A stretch of 64,000 nt of DNA from Hylemonella gracilis (GTDB taxonomy: Bacteria > Pseudomonadota > Gammaproteobacteria > Burkholderiales > Burkholderiaceae_C). Below the pieces are notes generated by a model. That model worked only from the letters and a program-made list of their open reading frames with translations, had not been told where the DNA came from and searched no databases. This document shows, one piece after another, positions 25,258 to 34,744 of this stretch. Position 1 is the stretch's first letter; each line of letters begins with the position of its first letter. The position numbers were made by a program, and so were the translations under genes. The stretch covers positions 1,513,501 through 1,577,500 of the forward strand of contig NZ_CP031395.1 of the NCBI RefSeq assembly GCF_004328645.1, given 5' to 3'.

Positions 25258-26847
25258 ATGCTCGACGACGCCATGAAGTCCCAGTTGCAGGCGTACCTGA
25301 CCAAGCTGCAACGCCCTATCCGGCTGATTGCCTCGCTCGATGGCGGCGAGAAGTCGGCCGAGCTACGCGAGTTGCTGCAGGAAATCGCCGGTCTGTCTGA
25401 CCAGGTCCATTTCGACGACTCCGGCACGGATGCGCGCAGGCCGTCCTTCATCATTGCACGCGATGGCGAGACCACGGGCGTGCCCCAAGGTGTCCGTTTT
25501 GCCGCCATTCCCCTGGGCCACGAGTTCACTTCCCTGGTGCTGGCCCTGCTGTGGACCGGTGGCCACCCGCCCAAGGTGGAGCCCGAGGTGATCGAGCAGA
25601 TCCGCAACCTCGAGGGTGAATTCAAGTTCGAGGTCTACATGTCCTTGAGCTGTCACAACTGCCCCGACGTGGTCCAGGCCGTGAGCCTGATGAGCATCGT
25701 CAACCCGCGCGTGCAAGCCACCATCGTGGACGGCGGCCTGTTCCAGCAGGAGGTGGACGAGCGCCAGATCATGGCCGTGCCCGCCACCTGGCTGAACGGC
25801 AAGATGTTCGCGTCGGGTCGCATGACCGTCGAGGAAATCGTGGCCAAGCTGGACGTCAAGAGCGAAGAGCGCGAGGCCGCCAAGCTGTCCGCCAAGGACC
25901 CGTATGACGTGCTCATTGTCGGTGCGGGCCCCGCGGGCGCTGCAGCGGCCGTCTACGCGGCGCGCAAGGGTATCCGCGTGGGGATCGCCGCCGAACGTTT
26001 CGGCGGTCAGGTCAACGACACCCTGGCCATCGAGAACTACATCTCCGTGCTGGAGACCGAAGGGCCGAAGTTCGCCGCGGCGCTGGAAGCCCAGGTGCGC
26101 CACTACGAGGTGGACATCATGAACCTGCAGCGCGCGGACAAGCTGGTGCCGGCGGCCGGGCCCGGCGGCTTGGCCGAGGTGCACATGGCGAATGGCGGCG
26201 TGCTCAAGGCGCGCAGCGTCATCCTGTCCACCGGCGCGCGCTGGCGCAACGTCAACGTGCCGGGCGAGCAGGAGTACAAGAACAAGGGCGTGGCCTACTG
26301 CCCGCACTGCGACGGTCCCTTGTTCAAGGGCAAGAAGGTCGCCGTGATCGGCGGCGGCAACTCGGGCGTCGAGGCTGCCATCGACCTGGCCGGTATCGTC
26401 GAGCACGTGACCCTGCTCGAGTTCGGTGATCAGCTCCGGGCCGACGCGGTGCTGGTGAGCAAGCTCAAGAGCCTGCCGAATGTGCAGATCATCACGCAGG
26501 CGCAGACCACCGAGTTCTCCGGCGCGGGCGGCAAGCTCGCCGGGTTGGATTACCTGGACCGGACCACGGGCGAGAAGAAGCATGTGGGCGTGGAAGGCGT
26601 GTTCGTGCAGATTGGGCTGGTGCCCAACACCGAGTGGCTCAAGGGCACGCTCGAACTTTCGAAGTTCGGCGAGATCGTGGTCGATGCCAAGGGGCACACC
26701 AGCGTCCCCGGGGTGTTCGCGGCCGGCGATTGCACGACCGTGCCGTACAAGCAGATCGTGATCGCCGCCGGTGAGGGCGCGAAAGCCGCCCTGAGCGCCT
26801 TTGATCACCTGATCCGCATGCCGGCGCATGAAACCGTGACGGCCTGA
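25258..26847 (+). CDS. ahpF: Alkyl hydroperoxide reductase subunit F
   Basis: The 529-residue flavoprotein transfers electrons from NADH to AhpC. Visible in order: an N-terminal thioredoxin-fold pair with CHNC near residue 129, an FAD site [21 protein letters not shown] near 220, the redox-active CPHC near 348, an NAD site [19 protein letters not shown], and the late AAGDCT motif. ATG at 25258 follows AGGAG; a longer in-frame start at 25165 is unlikely. A strong terminator follows. Confidence 0.96.
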   Translation: MLDDAMKSQLQAYLTKLQRPIRLIASLDGGEKSAELRELLQEIAGLSDQVHFDDSGTDARRPSFIIARDGETTGVPQGVRFAAIPLGHEFTSLVLALLWTGGHPPKVEPEVIEQIRNLEGEFKFEVYMSLSCHNCPDVVQAVSLMSIVNPRVQATIVDGGLFQQEVDERQIMAVPATWLNGKMFASGRMTVEEIVAKLDVKSEEREAAKLSAKDPYDVLIVGAGPAGAAAAVYAARKGIRVGIAAERFGGQVNDTLAIENYISVLETEGPKFAAALEAQVRHYEVDIMNLQRADKLVPAAGPGGLAEVHMANGGVLKARSVILSTGARWRNVNVPGEQEYKNKGVAYCPHCDGPLFKGKKVAVIGGGNSGVEAAIDLAGIVEHVTLLEFGDQLRADAVLVSKLKSLPNVQIITQAQTTEFSGAGGKLAGLDYLDRTTGEKKHVGVEGVFVQIGLVPNTEWLKGTLELSKFGEIVVDAKGHTSVPGVFAAGDCTTVPYKQIVIAAGEGAKAALSAFDHLIRMPAHETVTA

Positions 26848-26871
26848 GGCGTCGGCTTGCCCGACCGTGAA

Positions 26872-26896
26872 GGGGCTGCTTGCGCAGCCCCTTTTT
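26872..26896 (+). terminator. Rho-independent terminator of ahpF
   Basis: GGGGCTGC-TTGC-GCAGCCCC (26872-26891), a perfect 8-bp stem, is followed by TTTTT. It lies 24 bases after ahpF. Confidence 0.93.
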
Positions 26897-27084
26897 CATG
26901 GTGTCTGTTTCAGGGCCTGCCTCAGTGCTTGCCGGCCCGCCTGCCGCTCGCTCTTGGCCGTCTTGCGGTGCACACCGGCTTTTCGCTTCAGCGCCGGTGC
27001 CACCAGCGGATTGCGTGGCGCCGGTGGCGCGACGGGCTTGAGCCGGAGCGTGAGGCGGCGCTTGGCGAGTCGTGCGGAGTTCAT
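26896..27084 (-). CDS. Small basic protein of unknown function
   Basis: A 62-residue, Arg/Lys/Pro-rich frame: MNSARLAKRRLTLRLKPVAP at the start, many basic residues after. The pattern suggests nucleic-acid binding or a ribosome-linked protein, but no domain is recognised. It reads toward ahpF and stops at the edge of its terminator; its start lies 16 bases from the divergent phosphohexomutase start. I judge it real by base composition of the frame and its compact fit in the gap; this is moderate only. Confidence 0.5.
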   Translation of the reverse strand: MNSARLAKRRLTLRLKPVAPPAPRNPLVAPALKRKAGVHRKTAKSERQAGRQALRQALKQTP

Positions 27085-27100
27085 GGTGTAATTCTTGCCC

Positions 27101-28519
27101 ATGAAAGTTACTGCTTCGATCTTCAAGGCCTACGACATTCGCGGCGTCGTGCCGGCTACCCTCGATGAATCCGTGGCCGAGAGCCTGGGGCGTGCGTTTG
27201 GTCTGGCCGCGCGCGCGGAAGGCGAAAGCTGGGTGGCCGTGGGCCGCGATGGCCGCCTGAGCGGTCCGGCGCTGAGCGCGGCCTTGATCCGTGGCTTGCG
27301 CACCGTGGGCCTCGACGTGATCGACCTGGGCATGGTCACGACGCCCATGCTGTATTACGCGGCCAGCACGGTGTGCAAGAGCGGCATCCAGGTGACGGGC
27401 AGCCACAACCCGGCCGATTACAACGGTTTCAAGATGGTGCTGGCCGGGCGCGCAATTTACGGGGATGAAATCCAGGACTTGCGCAAGGCCATGGAAGCGG
27501 ACGAAACGCCACTGCTGGGTGAGGTCGGCGCGTTGCCCTCGAAGGCTGGCAAGTTGACCAAGCTGGACATCCTCTCGTCCTATCGCGACCGCATCCTTGG
27601 TGACGTGCGCCTGCAGCGTCGCATGAAGATCGTCGTGGATTCCGGCAACGGCGTGGCGGGTGCGTCAGCGCCCGGCATCCTGCGTGACCTGGGCTGCGAG
27701 GTGCGTGAACTCCACAGCGCGGTGGATGGCACTTTCCCCAACCACCATCCCGATCCCAGCAAGCCCGAGAACCTGCGCGATCTGGTCAAGGCGCTGCGCG
27801 AGACCGACGCCGAGATCGGCCTGGCGTTCGACGGCGATGGCGACCGCCTGGGCGTCGTGACCAAGGATGGGCAGACGATCTTCCCGGACCGGCAATTGAT
27901 GCTGTTTGCGCGCGATGTGCTCAAGCGCGCCCCAGGCAGCTTCATCCTGTTCGATGTGAAGTGCACGCAGCGCCTGGCGCCGGCCATCAAGGAGGCCGGC
28001 GGCAAGCCGCTGATGTACAAGACGGGCCACTCCCTGATCAAGGCGCGCATGAAGGAGATCGAGGCACCCCTGGGTGGCGAGATGAGTGGTCACGTCTTCT
28101 TCAAGGAGCGCTGGTACGGTTTCGACGATGGCACCTACGCCGCCGCGCGCCTGCTGGAAATCCTCAGCCGCTCCGCCGACGCCAGCGCGGTGCTCAACGC
28201 GCTGCCGACCAGCCATTCCACGCCCGAACTCAACGTGGCCTGCGCCGAGGGCGAGCCACACCGGGTCGTGGCCGAGTTGCAGAAGAAGTCCTTGGGCACG
28301 GGCGTGTTCCCGAAACCCGCGGAGGTCAGCACCATCGACGGCGTGCGGGTCGACTGGCCGGACGGTTTTGGCCTGATCCGTGCCTCCAACACCACGCCGG
28401 TGCTGGTGCTGCGCTTCGAGGGCCAGACGTCAGAAGCCCTCCAGCGCATCGAGGGCGAGATGCTCGCGCTGCTCAAGAGTGTCAAGCCGGACGCGGCCCT
28501 GGGCGCCGCCGCGCACTGA
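27101..28519 (+). CDS. Phosphomannomutase/phosphoglucomutase
   Basis: The 472-residue enzyme interconverts hexose 6- and 1-phosphates (alpha-D-phosphohexomutase family, AlgC/ManB-like). The phosphoserine loop reads TGSHNPADYNGFKM, the metal loop DGDGDRLGVV, the sugar-binding loop GEMSGHVFFKE, and the phosphate-binding loop near the C terminus RASNTTPVLVLRFEG. ATG at 27101 begins MKVTASIFKAYDIRG; a TTG six bases earlier is less likely. The role is sugar nucleotide supply for cell-surface polysaccharide. Confidence 0.95.
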   Translation: MKVTASIFKAYDIRGVVPATLDESVAESLGRAFGLAARAEGESWVAVGRDGRLSGPALSAALIRGLRTVGLDVIDLGMVTTPMLYYAASTVCKSGIQVTGSHNPADYNGFKMVLAGRAIYGDEIQDLRKAMEADETPLLGEVGALPSKAGKLTKLDILSSYRDRILGDVRLQRRMKIVVDSGNGVAGASAPGILRDLGCEVRELHSAVDGTFPNHHPDPSKPENLRDLVKALRETDAEIGLAFDGDGDRLGVVTKDGQTIFPDRQLMLFARDVLKRAPGSFILFDVKCTQRLAPAIKEAGGKPLMYKTGHSLIKARMKEIEAPLGGEMSGHVFFKERWYGFDDGTYAAARLLEILSRSADASAVLNALPTSHSTPELNVACAEGEPHRVVAELQKKSLGTGVFPKPAEVSTIDGVRVDWPDGFGLIRASNTTPVLVLRFEGQTSEALQRIEGEMLALLKSVKPDAALGAAAH

Positions 28520-28529
28520 GCGCTGTGCT

Positions 28530-28550
28530 CCGCACCCGTTCAGGGTGCGG
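28530..28550. terminator. Hairpin between convergent phosphohexomutase and tolC
   Basis: CCGCACCC-GTTCA-GGGTGCGG is a perfect 8-bp stem in the 36-base convergent gap. No T-run is present on either side, so it may serve both genes only weakly. Confidence 0.5.
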
Positions 28551-28555
28551 GGGAC

Positions 28556-29947
28556 TTACCTGGATTGAGCGGGCTTGGCCGCAGGCGCGGTCGTCGGCGC
28601 CGCCGGAGTGCTGGCCAGCAGCGCGTTGATGTTCTGCAGGTCGTTGCCGTTGAGGTCACCACTGGCTTGGCGCAGGCGCAGGTTGGCCAGCAGCACGTTG
28701 TAGCGGGCTTGCGCCAGGTCACGCTTGGTCTGGTAGAGCTGGCTCTGCGCGTTCAGCACGTCGATGTTGATGCGCACGCCCACGCGGTAACCCAGTTGGT
28801 TTGCGTCCAACGCGCTCTGGCTGGAGGTTTCGGCGGCTTCCAGAGCCTTGACCTGGCTCAGCCCCGACAGCACGCCCAGGTAGGCCGTGCGCGCACCCTG
28901 GGTGACCGCGCGTTCGGCGCCTTGCAACTGGGCCTGGGCCTGGTCTTCGAGCGCCAGGGTTTCGCGCAGACGGTTCTGCGTGGCGAAACCCGCGAACAGA
29001 GGCAGGGTGAGCTGCACGCCGATGGTGGTGACGTTGGCGGCATCGGTGCCGTTGGCATTGGGGCCGCCGTTGCTGTAGTTGTTCATGCTGCGGCTGGCCG
29101 TCAAGTCCACCGTGGGCAGATGGCCCGAGATGGCCTTGGTGCTTTCCAGTTCAGCATTGCGCAGGGCCACGCGGGCTTGGCGCACCGAGGGGTGCTGGGT
29201 GCGAGCCTGGTCCACCCAGTAGTTGATGTCCTGTGGCGCGACGGCGGGCAGCGCGACGGCGGGTGCCAGGGGCAAGGGGCGGGCGTCCTGCACACCCACG
29301 AACTGGTCCAGCGCCAGCTTCTTGATGCGCAGGTCGTTATCGGCGGCGATTTCCTGGGCGGTCACAAGGTCATAGCGCGCCTGGGCTTCGCGGGTATCGG
29401 TGATGGTGGTGGCGCCCACCTCGAAGTTGCGCCGTGCCGCGGCCAGTTGCTCGGCCACGGCGGTTTTCTGCGCTTGCACGAAAGCGAGGCCGTCCTGGGC
29501 GCTGAGCACGTCGAAATAGGCTTGGCTGACACGCACGATCAGATCCTGCTCCGCGGCCAACCATTGGGCCTCGGCCAGCTCGGCTTGTTGCGTGCCTTGG
29601 CGGAAGGTCGCGAAGTTCGCGGGACGAAACAGGGGCTGACTCAGGTTGAGGCTGGTGCTGTGGGTCTCGTAATCGTGCGAGTTCGTCGTTCCGTTGGCCA
29701 TGTCGGCTGACTGATCGGTGCGATTGACGCCCGCGCTCAGGGTGATGGTGGGCAGCACGGCAGCCTTGGCCTGATCGGCGCGTTGCAGGCCAGCCTCGTA
29801 CTGCGCGCGCGCAGCCTGGTAGGTGGCGTCATGGCCACGCGAGGCCTGGTAAAGGTCCATCAGGCTTTGTGCTTGGATGGCGGGTGCGAACAGGGCAGCG
29901 ACGGCCAGCGTCAGGGTCGCGCGCGGGAATAGGCGGTGCAGTTTCAT
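28556..29947 (-). CDS. tolC: TolC-family outer membrane channel
   Basis: The 463-residue protein has a signal peptide (MKLHRLFPRATLTLAVAALF, cleavage after AIQA) and the duplicated long-helix TolC layout: DLYQASRGHDATYQAARAQ at the start of the first repeat and LRETLALEDQAQAQLQGAERAV in the second, then a Pro/Ala-rich tail. It forms the outer-membrane duct for RND and type I export. It is the last gene in a minus-strand row that starts with an RND regulator, adaptor and pump, so it can complete that pump, but its own dyad-bearing promoter lies upstream. Confidence 0.93.
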   Translation of the reverse strand: MKLHRLFPRATLTLAVAALFAPAIQAQSLMDLYQASRGHDATYQAARAQYEAGLQRADQAKAAVLPTITLSAGVNRTDQSADMANGTTNSHDYETHSTSLNLSQPLFRPANFATFRQGTQQAELAEAQWLAAEQDLIVRVSQAYFDVLSAQDGLAFVQAQKTAVAEQLAAARRNFEVGATTITDTREAQARYDLVTAQEIAADNDLRIKKLALDQFVGVQDARPLPLAPAVALPAVAPQDINYWVDQARTQHPSVRQARVALRNAELESTKAISGHLPTVDLTASRSMNNYSNGGPNANGTDAANVTTIGVQLTLPLFAGFATQNRLRETLALEDQAQAQLQGAERAVTQGARTAYLGVLSGLSQVKALEAAETSSQSALDANQLGYRVGVRINIDVLNAQSQLYQTKRDLAQARYNVLLANLRLRQASGDLNGNDLQNINALLASTPAAPTTAPAAKPAQSR

Positions 29948-30010
29948 GGGACTAGGTGGCGAAGGTGGGCGTTTGCTCGGTCTGCCGCATCCCCGGGAAC
30001 GCAGCAAAGG

Positions 30011-30037
30011 TATATAGTAAGCAATGCTTATTATATA
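30011..30037 (-). promoter_or_regulatory. Large A/T-rich palindrome before tolC, with embedded -10
   Basis: TATATAGTAAGCA (30011-30023), one central A, and TGCTTATTATATA (30025-30037) pair at 12 of 13 positions. On the minus strand the right arm contains a perfect TATAAT (30035-30030). Binding there would block the tolC promoter, so this looks like a repressor operator. The core TAAGCA-A-TGCTTA resembles MarR/TetR type sites. The rest of 29948-30118 shows nothing clear. Confidence 0.7.
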
Positions 30038-30118
30038 TCTTGCTTGCAATTTGGGGGTGATGGCGCATGGTGCAAGAGGGCAAGGTCAACAAGCGCTTTG
30101 TGGCGCGGAAATCGGCGG

Positions 30119-30505
30119 TCAGTAACGTGGAATGCTGGGGTCGCGCTGCGCGGCCCAGGCCTCGATGCCGCCGCTGATATTCACGACGCGCTCGAAACCT
30201 TGGTGTCTCAAGTACTCGGCCACACGCAGGCTGCGGCCACCGTGGTGACAGAGGCAGGCAATCTGGCGCTGGGACGGGCGGTCCGGGTCGAGCTGATCCA
30301 GCGCGCCGGGCACGGTGTTCATGGGAATGTGCAGCAACTCGAAACCCGCGTCGGCCGCCGGCCGCAGCGCGGCGATCTGCAACTCGTGCGCCTCGCGCAC
30401 ATCCAGCACCAGCGGGCCAGGGGAGTCCGCGCCCTGGGCCTGGGTGGCCGCTTGTGCCTGCCGCAGCCAGGTGTCGAAATCGCCAGGGTGGATGTGCTCG
30501 ATCAT
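30119..30505 (-). CDS. Rhodanese-like sulfurtransferase
   Basis: The 128-residue single rhodanese domain carries the active-site loop LCHHGGRS with the catalytic cysteine, plus VLDVREAHELQ and NISGGIEAWA. Family members bind sulfane sulfur; a GlpE-like role is possible. It is placed pcm–rhodanese–tolC, a gene order common in betaproteobacteria. A run of ten G (C on its strand) stands 42 bases before its start. Confidence 0.92.
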   Translation of the reverse strand: MIEHIHPGDFDTWLRQAQAATQAQGADSPGPLVLDVREAHELQIAALRPAADAGFELLHIPMNTVPGALDQLDPDRPSQRQIACLCHHGGRSLRVAEYLRHQGFERVVNISGGIEAWAAQRDPSIPRY

Positions 30506-30546
30506 GCGGATGCTTTCAAACGCGAAGGGTGTTGGGGTGCGCTGCC

Positions 30547-30556
30547 GGGGGGGGGG
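30547..30556 (-). repeat. G10/C10 homopolymer before the rhodanese gene
   Basis: Ten consecutive G on plus lie in the 83-base gap between pcm and the rhodanese gene. Tracts of this length can slip during replication and change transcription or translation. No other run of this length was noticed in the window. Confidence 0.6.
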
Positions 30557-30588
30557 TGCAAGCTGAACGGTGTGGGCTCGCGCCAGGA

Positions 30589-31269
30589 TCAGAAATGGAA
30601 ACGTGCTGCTTCGGGGAAGTTGCGCAGGCGCGGCGCGACCGTGTCCCAGCTTGGGTGGCTCTGGTAGCTCTGGTCTTGCACGCGCGTGATCAGGGTGGCG
30701 CGCATCATGGGGGCGCCGGCTTCGCCCACGATGGCGAACAGGCGCCCGCCCAGAGCGAGTTGCGCCAGCAGGCCCGCCGGGACCGCGGCCACCGAGCCGG
30801 CCAGCACGATCACGTCGAAAGGCGCCTCGGCGGGAGCGCCCTGGCTGCCGTCGGCTTGCTGCACCTGGGCGTTGGTGATCCCCGCCTTCTGGAGGTTGGC
30901 GCGCGCCAGCGCCGCCAGCTCCGCGTCGATTTCCAGCGCAATCACCTGTTTCGCGCGCTTGGCCAGCAGCGCGGCCAGGTAACCGGAACCCGCGCCGACC
31001 AGCAGCACTTTGTCTGTCGGCCGGGTGGCCACGTCCTGGACGATGCGCGCCTGCACCCGGGGCGCCAGCATCACGGGCGCGTCTTCGCCGCTTTTCAGGG
31101 GCAGTTCGGTGTCGGTGAAGGCCAGGGCGCGCAGGCCGGCGGGCACGAAGTCCTCGCGCTTGATCTCGGACAGCAGGGCCAGAACGTCCGCGTCCAGCAC
31201 GTTCCAGGGGCGGATCTGCTGCTCGATCATGTTGAAGCGGGCTTTTTCGGTGTTCACGAGGGTGTTCAT
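30589..31269 (-). CDS. pcm: Protein-L-isoaspartate O-methyltransferase family protein
   Basis: The 226-residue SAM-dependent methyltransferase repairs isoaspartyl residues. EQQIRPWNVLD, REDFVP, LKSGEDAPVMLAPRVQARIVQ and the SAM loop VLLVGAGSGYLAALLA fit the PCMT family. The Pcm active-site segment (usually GQT/S-x-S) reads ...PVMLAPR, so activity on isoaspartate is less sure and the protein may be a divergent paralogue. ATG at 31269. It lies downstream of the RND pump on the same strand, 100 bases apart. Confidence 0.85.
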   Translation of the reverse strand: MNTLVNTEKARFNMIEQQIRPWNVLDADVLALLSEIKREDFVPAGLRALAFTDTELPLKSGEDAPVMLAPRVQARIVQDVATRPTDKVLLVGAGSGYLAALLAKRAKQVIALEIDAELAALARANLQKAGITNAQVQQADGSQGAPAEAPFDVIVLAGSVAAVPAGLLAQLALGGRLFAIVGEAGAPMMRATLITRVQDQSYQSHPSWDTVAPRLRNFPEAARFHF

Positions 31270-31369
31270 GGCGTGGGATTCCGTGGGGGTTGGGGGGTAA
31301 GTCGTTTGGACGTGGTCAAAAATTTTAGTGAGTTCCCGTAGCGCTGCGATAAATCCGGTTTCAGGAGGC

Positions 31370-34300
31370 TCATGGGGCCTGACCGGCGGAGGGTCGGTTG
31401 CCCTGCCAGAGCCGCCGCAACCAGTGGGCGAAGTCGTCCAGGTAGCAATAGGCCACCGGCACGACCACCAGGGTGAGCAGCGAGGAGGTGATGATGCCGC
31501 CAATCACCGCCTGCCCCATGGGGGCACGCTGTTCCGATCCCTCGGACAGCGCGAAGGCCAGCGGCACCATGCCGAAGATCATGGCCAGCGTGGTCATCAG
31601 GATGGGGCGCAGCCGCACCTGCGCGGCGGTCAGAAGCGCCTGCTCGCGTGGCATGCCCGGCACCGGGCGACCGTCCGCGTCCTGTCTGTCCTCGCGAGCG
31701 CGGATCGCGAAGTCCAGCAGCAGGATGGCGTTCTTGGTCACCAGGCCCATGAGCATCACGACGCCGATGATCGAGAACATGGACAGCGAGGAACCGAACA
31801 GCATCAGTGCCAGCACCACGCCGATCAGCGTCAGCGGCAGCGAGGTCATGAGCGCCAGGGGCTGGAAGAAGCTCTTGAACTGGCTGGCCAGGATCATGTA
31901 GATGAAGATGATGGCCATGGCCAGGGCGGAGATGGCGTAGCCGAAACTCTCCTCCATGTTCTTGGTGGCACCGCCGAAGCGGTAGCGGTAGCCGGGCGGG
32001 AAATTGGTGGTCGCCAATGCCTGGCGGATGTCGGCCGAGACCTCGCCCAGGGAGCGGCCATGCACGTTGGCGGTGATGGTGACTTCGCGCGTCAGGTCGC
32101 GCCGGTTGATCTGGCTGGAACCCGTGCCCTCCACCAGGGTGGCAGCCTGGTTCAGGCGGATCACGCGCGCACTGCCGTCCGAGGCCTGACCGACGGCGAA
32201 GGGCAGGCGCTCCAGGTTGCCCATGTCCTGACGGGCTTCGGGTGCGAGGCGCACGTTCACGTCATAGGTCTGGTCATCGCTGGCGCGCCAGTTGCCCACC
32301 GTGTCACCGGCGACCAAGGCGCGCAAGGCGGTCGCGATCTGGTTCACATTCAGGCCCAGGTCGGCCGCGGCCTCGCGATTGACCTGTACGGCGATGGTCG
32401 GGCGACCGGGTTTGGCACTGCTGTCCAGGTCCACCAGCCCGGGGATAGGCGTGATTTTTTCCAGCACGGTCTGGGTCAGGCGTTCCAGCTCGCGCAGGTC
32501 CTGGCCTTGCAGCGAAAACTCCAACTGCTTCTGGCCCCCTACCGCGTCCATCAGTCCCACGTGGGTGACGATGACGCCGGGAACCGAGCGCAGCCGCTCT
32601 CGCAGTACGGCGGAGATCTGGTTCACGTTGCGCGTGCGCTGCACGCGGTCCACCAGGCGCACATAGATGCTCGCGTAGTTCTTGCCCTGCGCGGTGCCGG
32701 TGTTGAGCGTGGCCAGGGAGTAGCGCACTTCGGGAAACTCGCGTTGCAGGATGTCCTGCACCTGCCGCGCCTTGGCTTCGGTGGCTTCGATGGACGTGCC
32801 CTCGGGGGTGCGGAAGTTGACCGTGGTCTCGGAGAAGTCAGCCGCGGGCACGAATTCCGAGCCCAGCAGCGGCACCAGCAAGAGGCTGGCGACGAAGACG
32901 ACGAAGGCCACGATCAGCGTGGCGAGCTTGTGCGCCAGCGACCATCGCAGCAGGACCTGATAGACCTGGGCCAGGCGCTCGGTGGCGCGGTCGAACCAGC
33001 CCGTGACGCGGCCCACGGTCCGGTCATAGACGCTGCGTGGTCCGTCCCGGTTCGCGCCGTGCCCGTGGATGCTCGGGTCGGGCCAGATGGATGACAGCAT
33101 CGGGTCCAGCGTGAAACTCACGAACATCGAGATCAGCACCGCCGCCACGATGGTGATGCCGAACTGGTGGAAGAACTTGCCGATGATGCCGCCCATGAAG
33201 CCGATGGGCAGGAACACCGCCACGATGGACAAGGTGGTGGCCAGGACGGCGAGGCCGATCTCCTCCGTGCCTTCGAGCGCGGCCTGGTAATGGCCCTTGC
33301 CCATCTGCACGTGGCGCACGATGTTCTCGCGCACCACGATGGCGTCGTCGATCAGCAGGCCCACGCAAAGCGACAGCGCCATCAGCGTGATCATATTGAT
33401 CGTGAAGCCGAAGGCCTGCATGAAGAGAAAGGTGCCGATCAGCGCGATGGGCAGGGTCAGCCCCGTGATGACGGTGGAGCGCCAGGAATTCAGAAACAGG
33501 AAGACGATGAGCACCGTGAGCGCCGCGCCTTCGAGCAGGGTTTGGCGTACGTTGTTCACCGCCACGCGGATGGGGCGCGAACCGTCCTGGATCGGTTCCA
33601 GGCGCACGCTGGCAGGTAGCAGCCCCTGTGCCTTCAGCTCGGCCACGGCCTTTGTCAGGCCATCGATCACGGCGATGGTGTTTTCATCCTGCGATTTCTG
33701 CACGGTCAGCAGCAGCGTGCGCTGGCCGTTGTAGAGCGCAACGCTCTCCAGTTCCTCCGCGCCATCCTGGATGGTGGCGACCTGGCCCAGGCGGATCGGT
33801 GTGTCCCCCTTGCGCGCGACGATGATGCGCGCGAAATCCTCCGGGCGCCGCATGCGCGCGTCGATCTGCACCGCGATCTCGCGCGTGCTGGAACGCACCG
33901 CGCCCAGCGGCAATTCCTGGTTTTCGCCGCGCACCGCGTCGGCCACCTGCGTGGGCGTGAGGCCGTAGGCCTCCAGCGCTGCGGGGCGCAGGTAGATGTT
34001 GATCTCGCGCTTGGTGCCCCCCACCAGGTTGACCGCGCCGACGCCACGCACGTTTTCCAGGCGCTTCTTCAGCACCTGATCGGCCCAGTTGGTGAGTTCA
34101 ACCGGTGAGAGATGGCTGGCCCCCACGCTTGCCGCTGCGCCTGCTGCGCTGCCCCCCGAGGGGGCGTTCGCGCCTTGGGACGGCCCGGTGACGCTCGGGT
34201 TGCTGGTCCCCACGCTTGCAGCTGCGTTGATTCCCGTGCTGGCGCTATCCGATGGTGCATCGCTCAGCACGGCCAGAGACCAGATGGCACGGCTGGAGGG

Positions 34301-34696
34301 GTCGAAGCGCAGCACGCGCGGCTCATTCACCTCGTCGCGCAGCGAAGGGCGCAGCGCCGCGACTTTCTCGCGCACGTCGTCGGCGGCCTTGCGCCCATCG
34401 ACGGTGAGTTGGAATTCGATGATGACGACGGACTGGTTCTCGTAGCTGCGCGAAGTCAGGGTGTTGATGCCAGCGATCGAGTTGACGCCTTCCTCGATCT
34501 TCTTGCTGACTTCACTCTCGACGATCTCGGGCGAGGCGCCCGGGTAGGTCGTGCTGACCACGACCACCGGGAATTCGATGTTGGGAAACTGGTCGACCTG
34601 CAGGCGCTGGTAGGAAAACACGCCCAGTACCACCAGCGCCAGCATCATCATGGTGGCGAAGACCGGATTCTTCAGGCTGACGCGGGTGAACCACAT
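31370..34696 (-). CDS. RND efflux pump, AcrB/HAE1 family, with repeat-derived insert
   Basis: The 1108-residue inner-membrane protein has 12 predicted helices and two large periplasmic loops, each with the DN and PN/PC subdomains. Typical motifs: [33 protein letters not shown] with the proton-relay aspartates, and [14 protein letters not shown]. About 45 residues (roughly 150-195, Ala/Gly/Ser-rich, ending [13 protein letters not shown]) form an insert in the first porter loop and correspond to the dispersed repeat at 34115-34226. It is preceded by the adaptor (49-base gap) and TetR gene. Substrates unknown; multidrug or solvent efflux by family. Confidence 0.95.
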   Translation of the reverse strand: MWFTRVSLKNPVFATMMMLALVVLGVFSYQRLQVDQFPNIEFPVVVVSTTYPGASPEIVESEVSKKIEEGVNSIAGINTLTSRSYENQSVVIIEFQLTVDGRKAADDVREKVAALRPSLRDEVNEPRVLRFDPSSRAIWSLAVLSDAPSDSASTGINAAASVGTSNPSVTGPSQGANAPSGGSAAGAAASVGASHLSPVELTNWADQVLKKRLENVRGVGAVNLVGGTKREINIYLRPAALEAYGLTPTQVADAVRGENQELPLGAVRSSTREIAVQIDARMRRPEDFARIIVARKGDTPIRLGQVATIQDGAEELESVALYNGQRTLLLTVQKSQDENTIAVIDGLTKAVAELKAQGLLPASVRLEPIQDGSRPIRVAVNNVRQTLLEGAALTVLIVFLFLNSWRSTVITGLTLPIALIGTFLFMQAFGFTINMITLMALSLCVGLLIDDAIVVRENIVRHVQMGKGHYQAALEGTEEIGLAVLATTLSIVAVFLPIGFMGGIIGKFFHQFGITIVAAVLISMFVSFTLDPMLSSIWPDPSIHGHGANRDGPRSVYDRTVGRVTGWFDRATERLAQVYQVLLRWSLAHKLATLIVAFVVFVASLLLVPLLGSEFVPAADFSETTVNFRTPEGTSIEATEAKARQVQDILQREFPEVRYSLATLNTGTAQGKNYASIYVRLVDRVQRTRNVNQISAVLRERLRSVPGVIVTHVGLMDAVGGQKQLEFSLQGQDLRELERLTQTVLEKITPIPGLVDLDSSAKPGRPTIAVQVNREAAADLGLNVNQIATALRALVAGDTVGNWRASDDQTYDVNVRLAPEARQDMGNLERLPFAVGQASDGSARVIRLNQAATLVEGTGSSQINRRDLTREVTITANVHGRSLGEVSADIRQALATTNFPPGYRYRFGGATKNMEESFGYAISALAMAIIFIYMILASQFKSFFQPLALMTSLPLTLIGVVLALMLFGSSLSMFSIIGVVMLMGLVTKNAILLLDFAIRAREDRQDADGRPVPGMPREQALLTAAQVRLRPILMTTLAMIFGMVPLAFALSEGSEQRAPMGQAVIGGIITSSLLTLVVVPVAYCYLDDFAHWLRRLWQGNRPSAGQAP
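34115..34226 (-). repeat. Dispersed repeat, copy 3, inside the RND coding frame
   Basis: On minus the segment reads ACCGGGCCGTCCCAAGGCGC, a CCCCCTCGGGGGGC hairpin, then GCGGCAAGCGTGGGGGCCAG. These are the same end blocks as the intergenic copies at 986-1090 and 3746-3853. The right block is repeated as GCAAGCGTGGGGACCAG at 34202-34222, as if by local duplication. It stays in frame and encodes an Ala/Gly/Ser-rich loop. Confidence 0.8.
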
Positions 34697-34744
34697 GGCG
34701 GGTCGTTGTGTTGGTTGGTACTTGGCGTGCGCAGGCGCTGAGGT

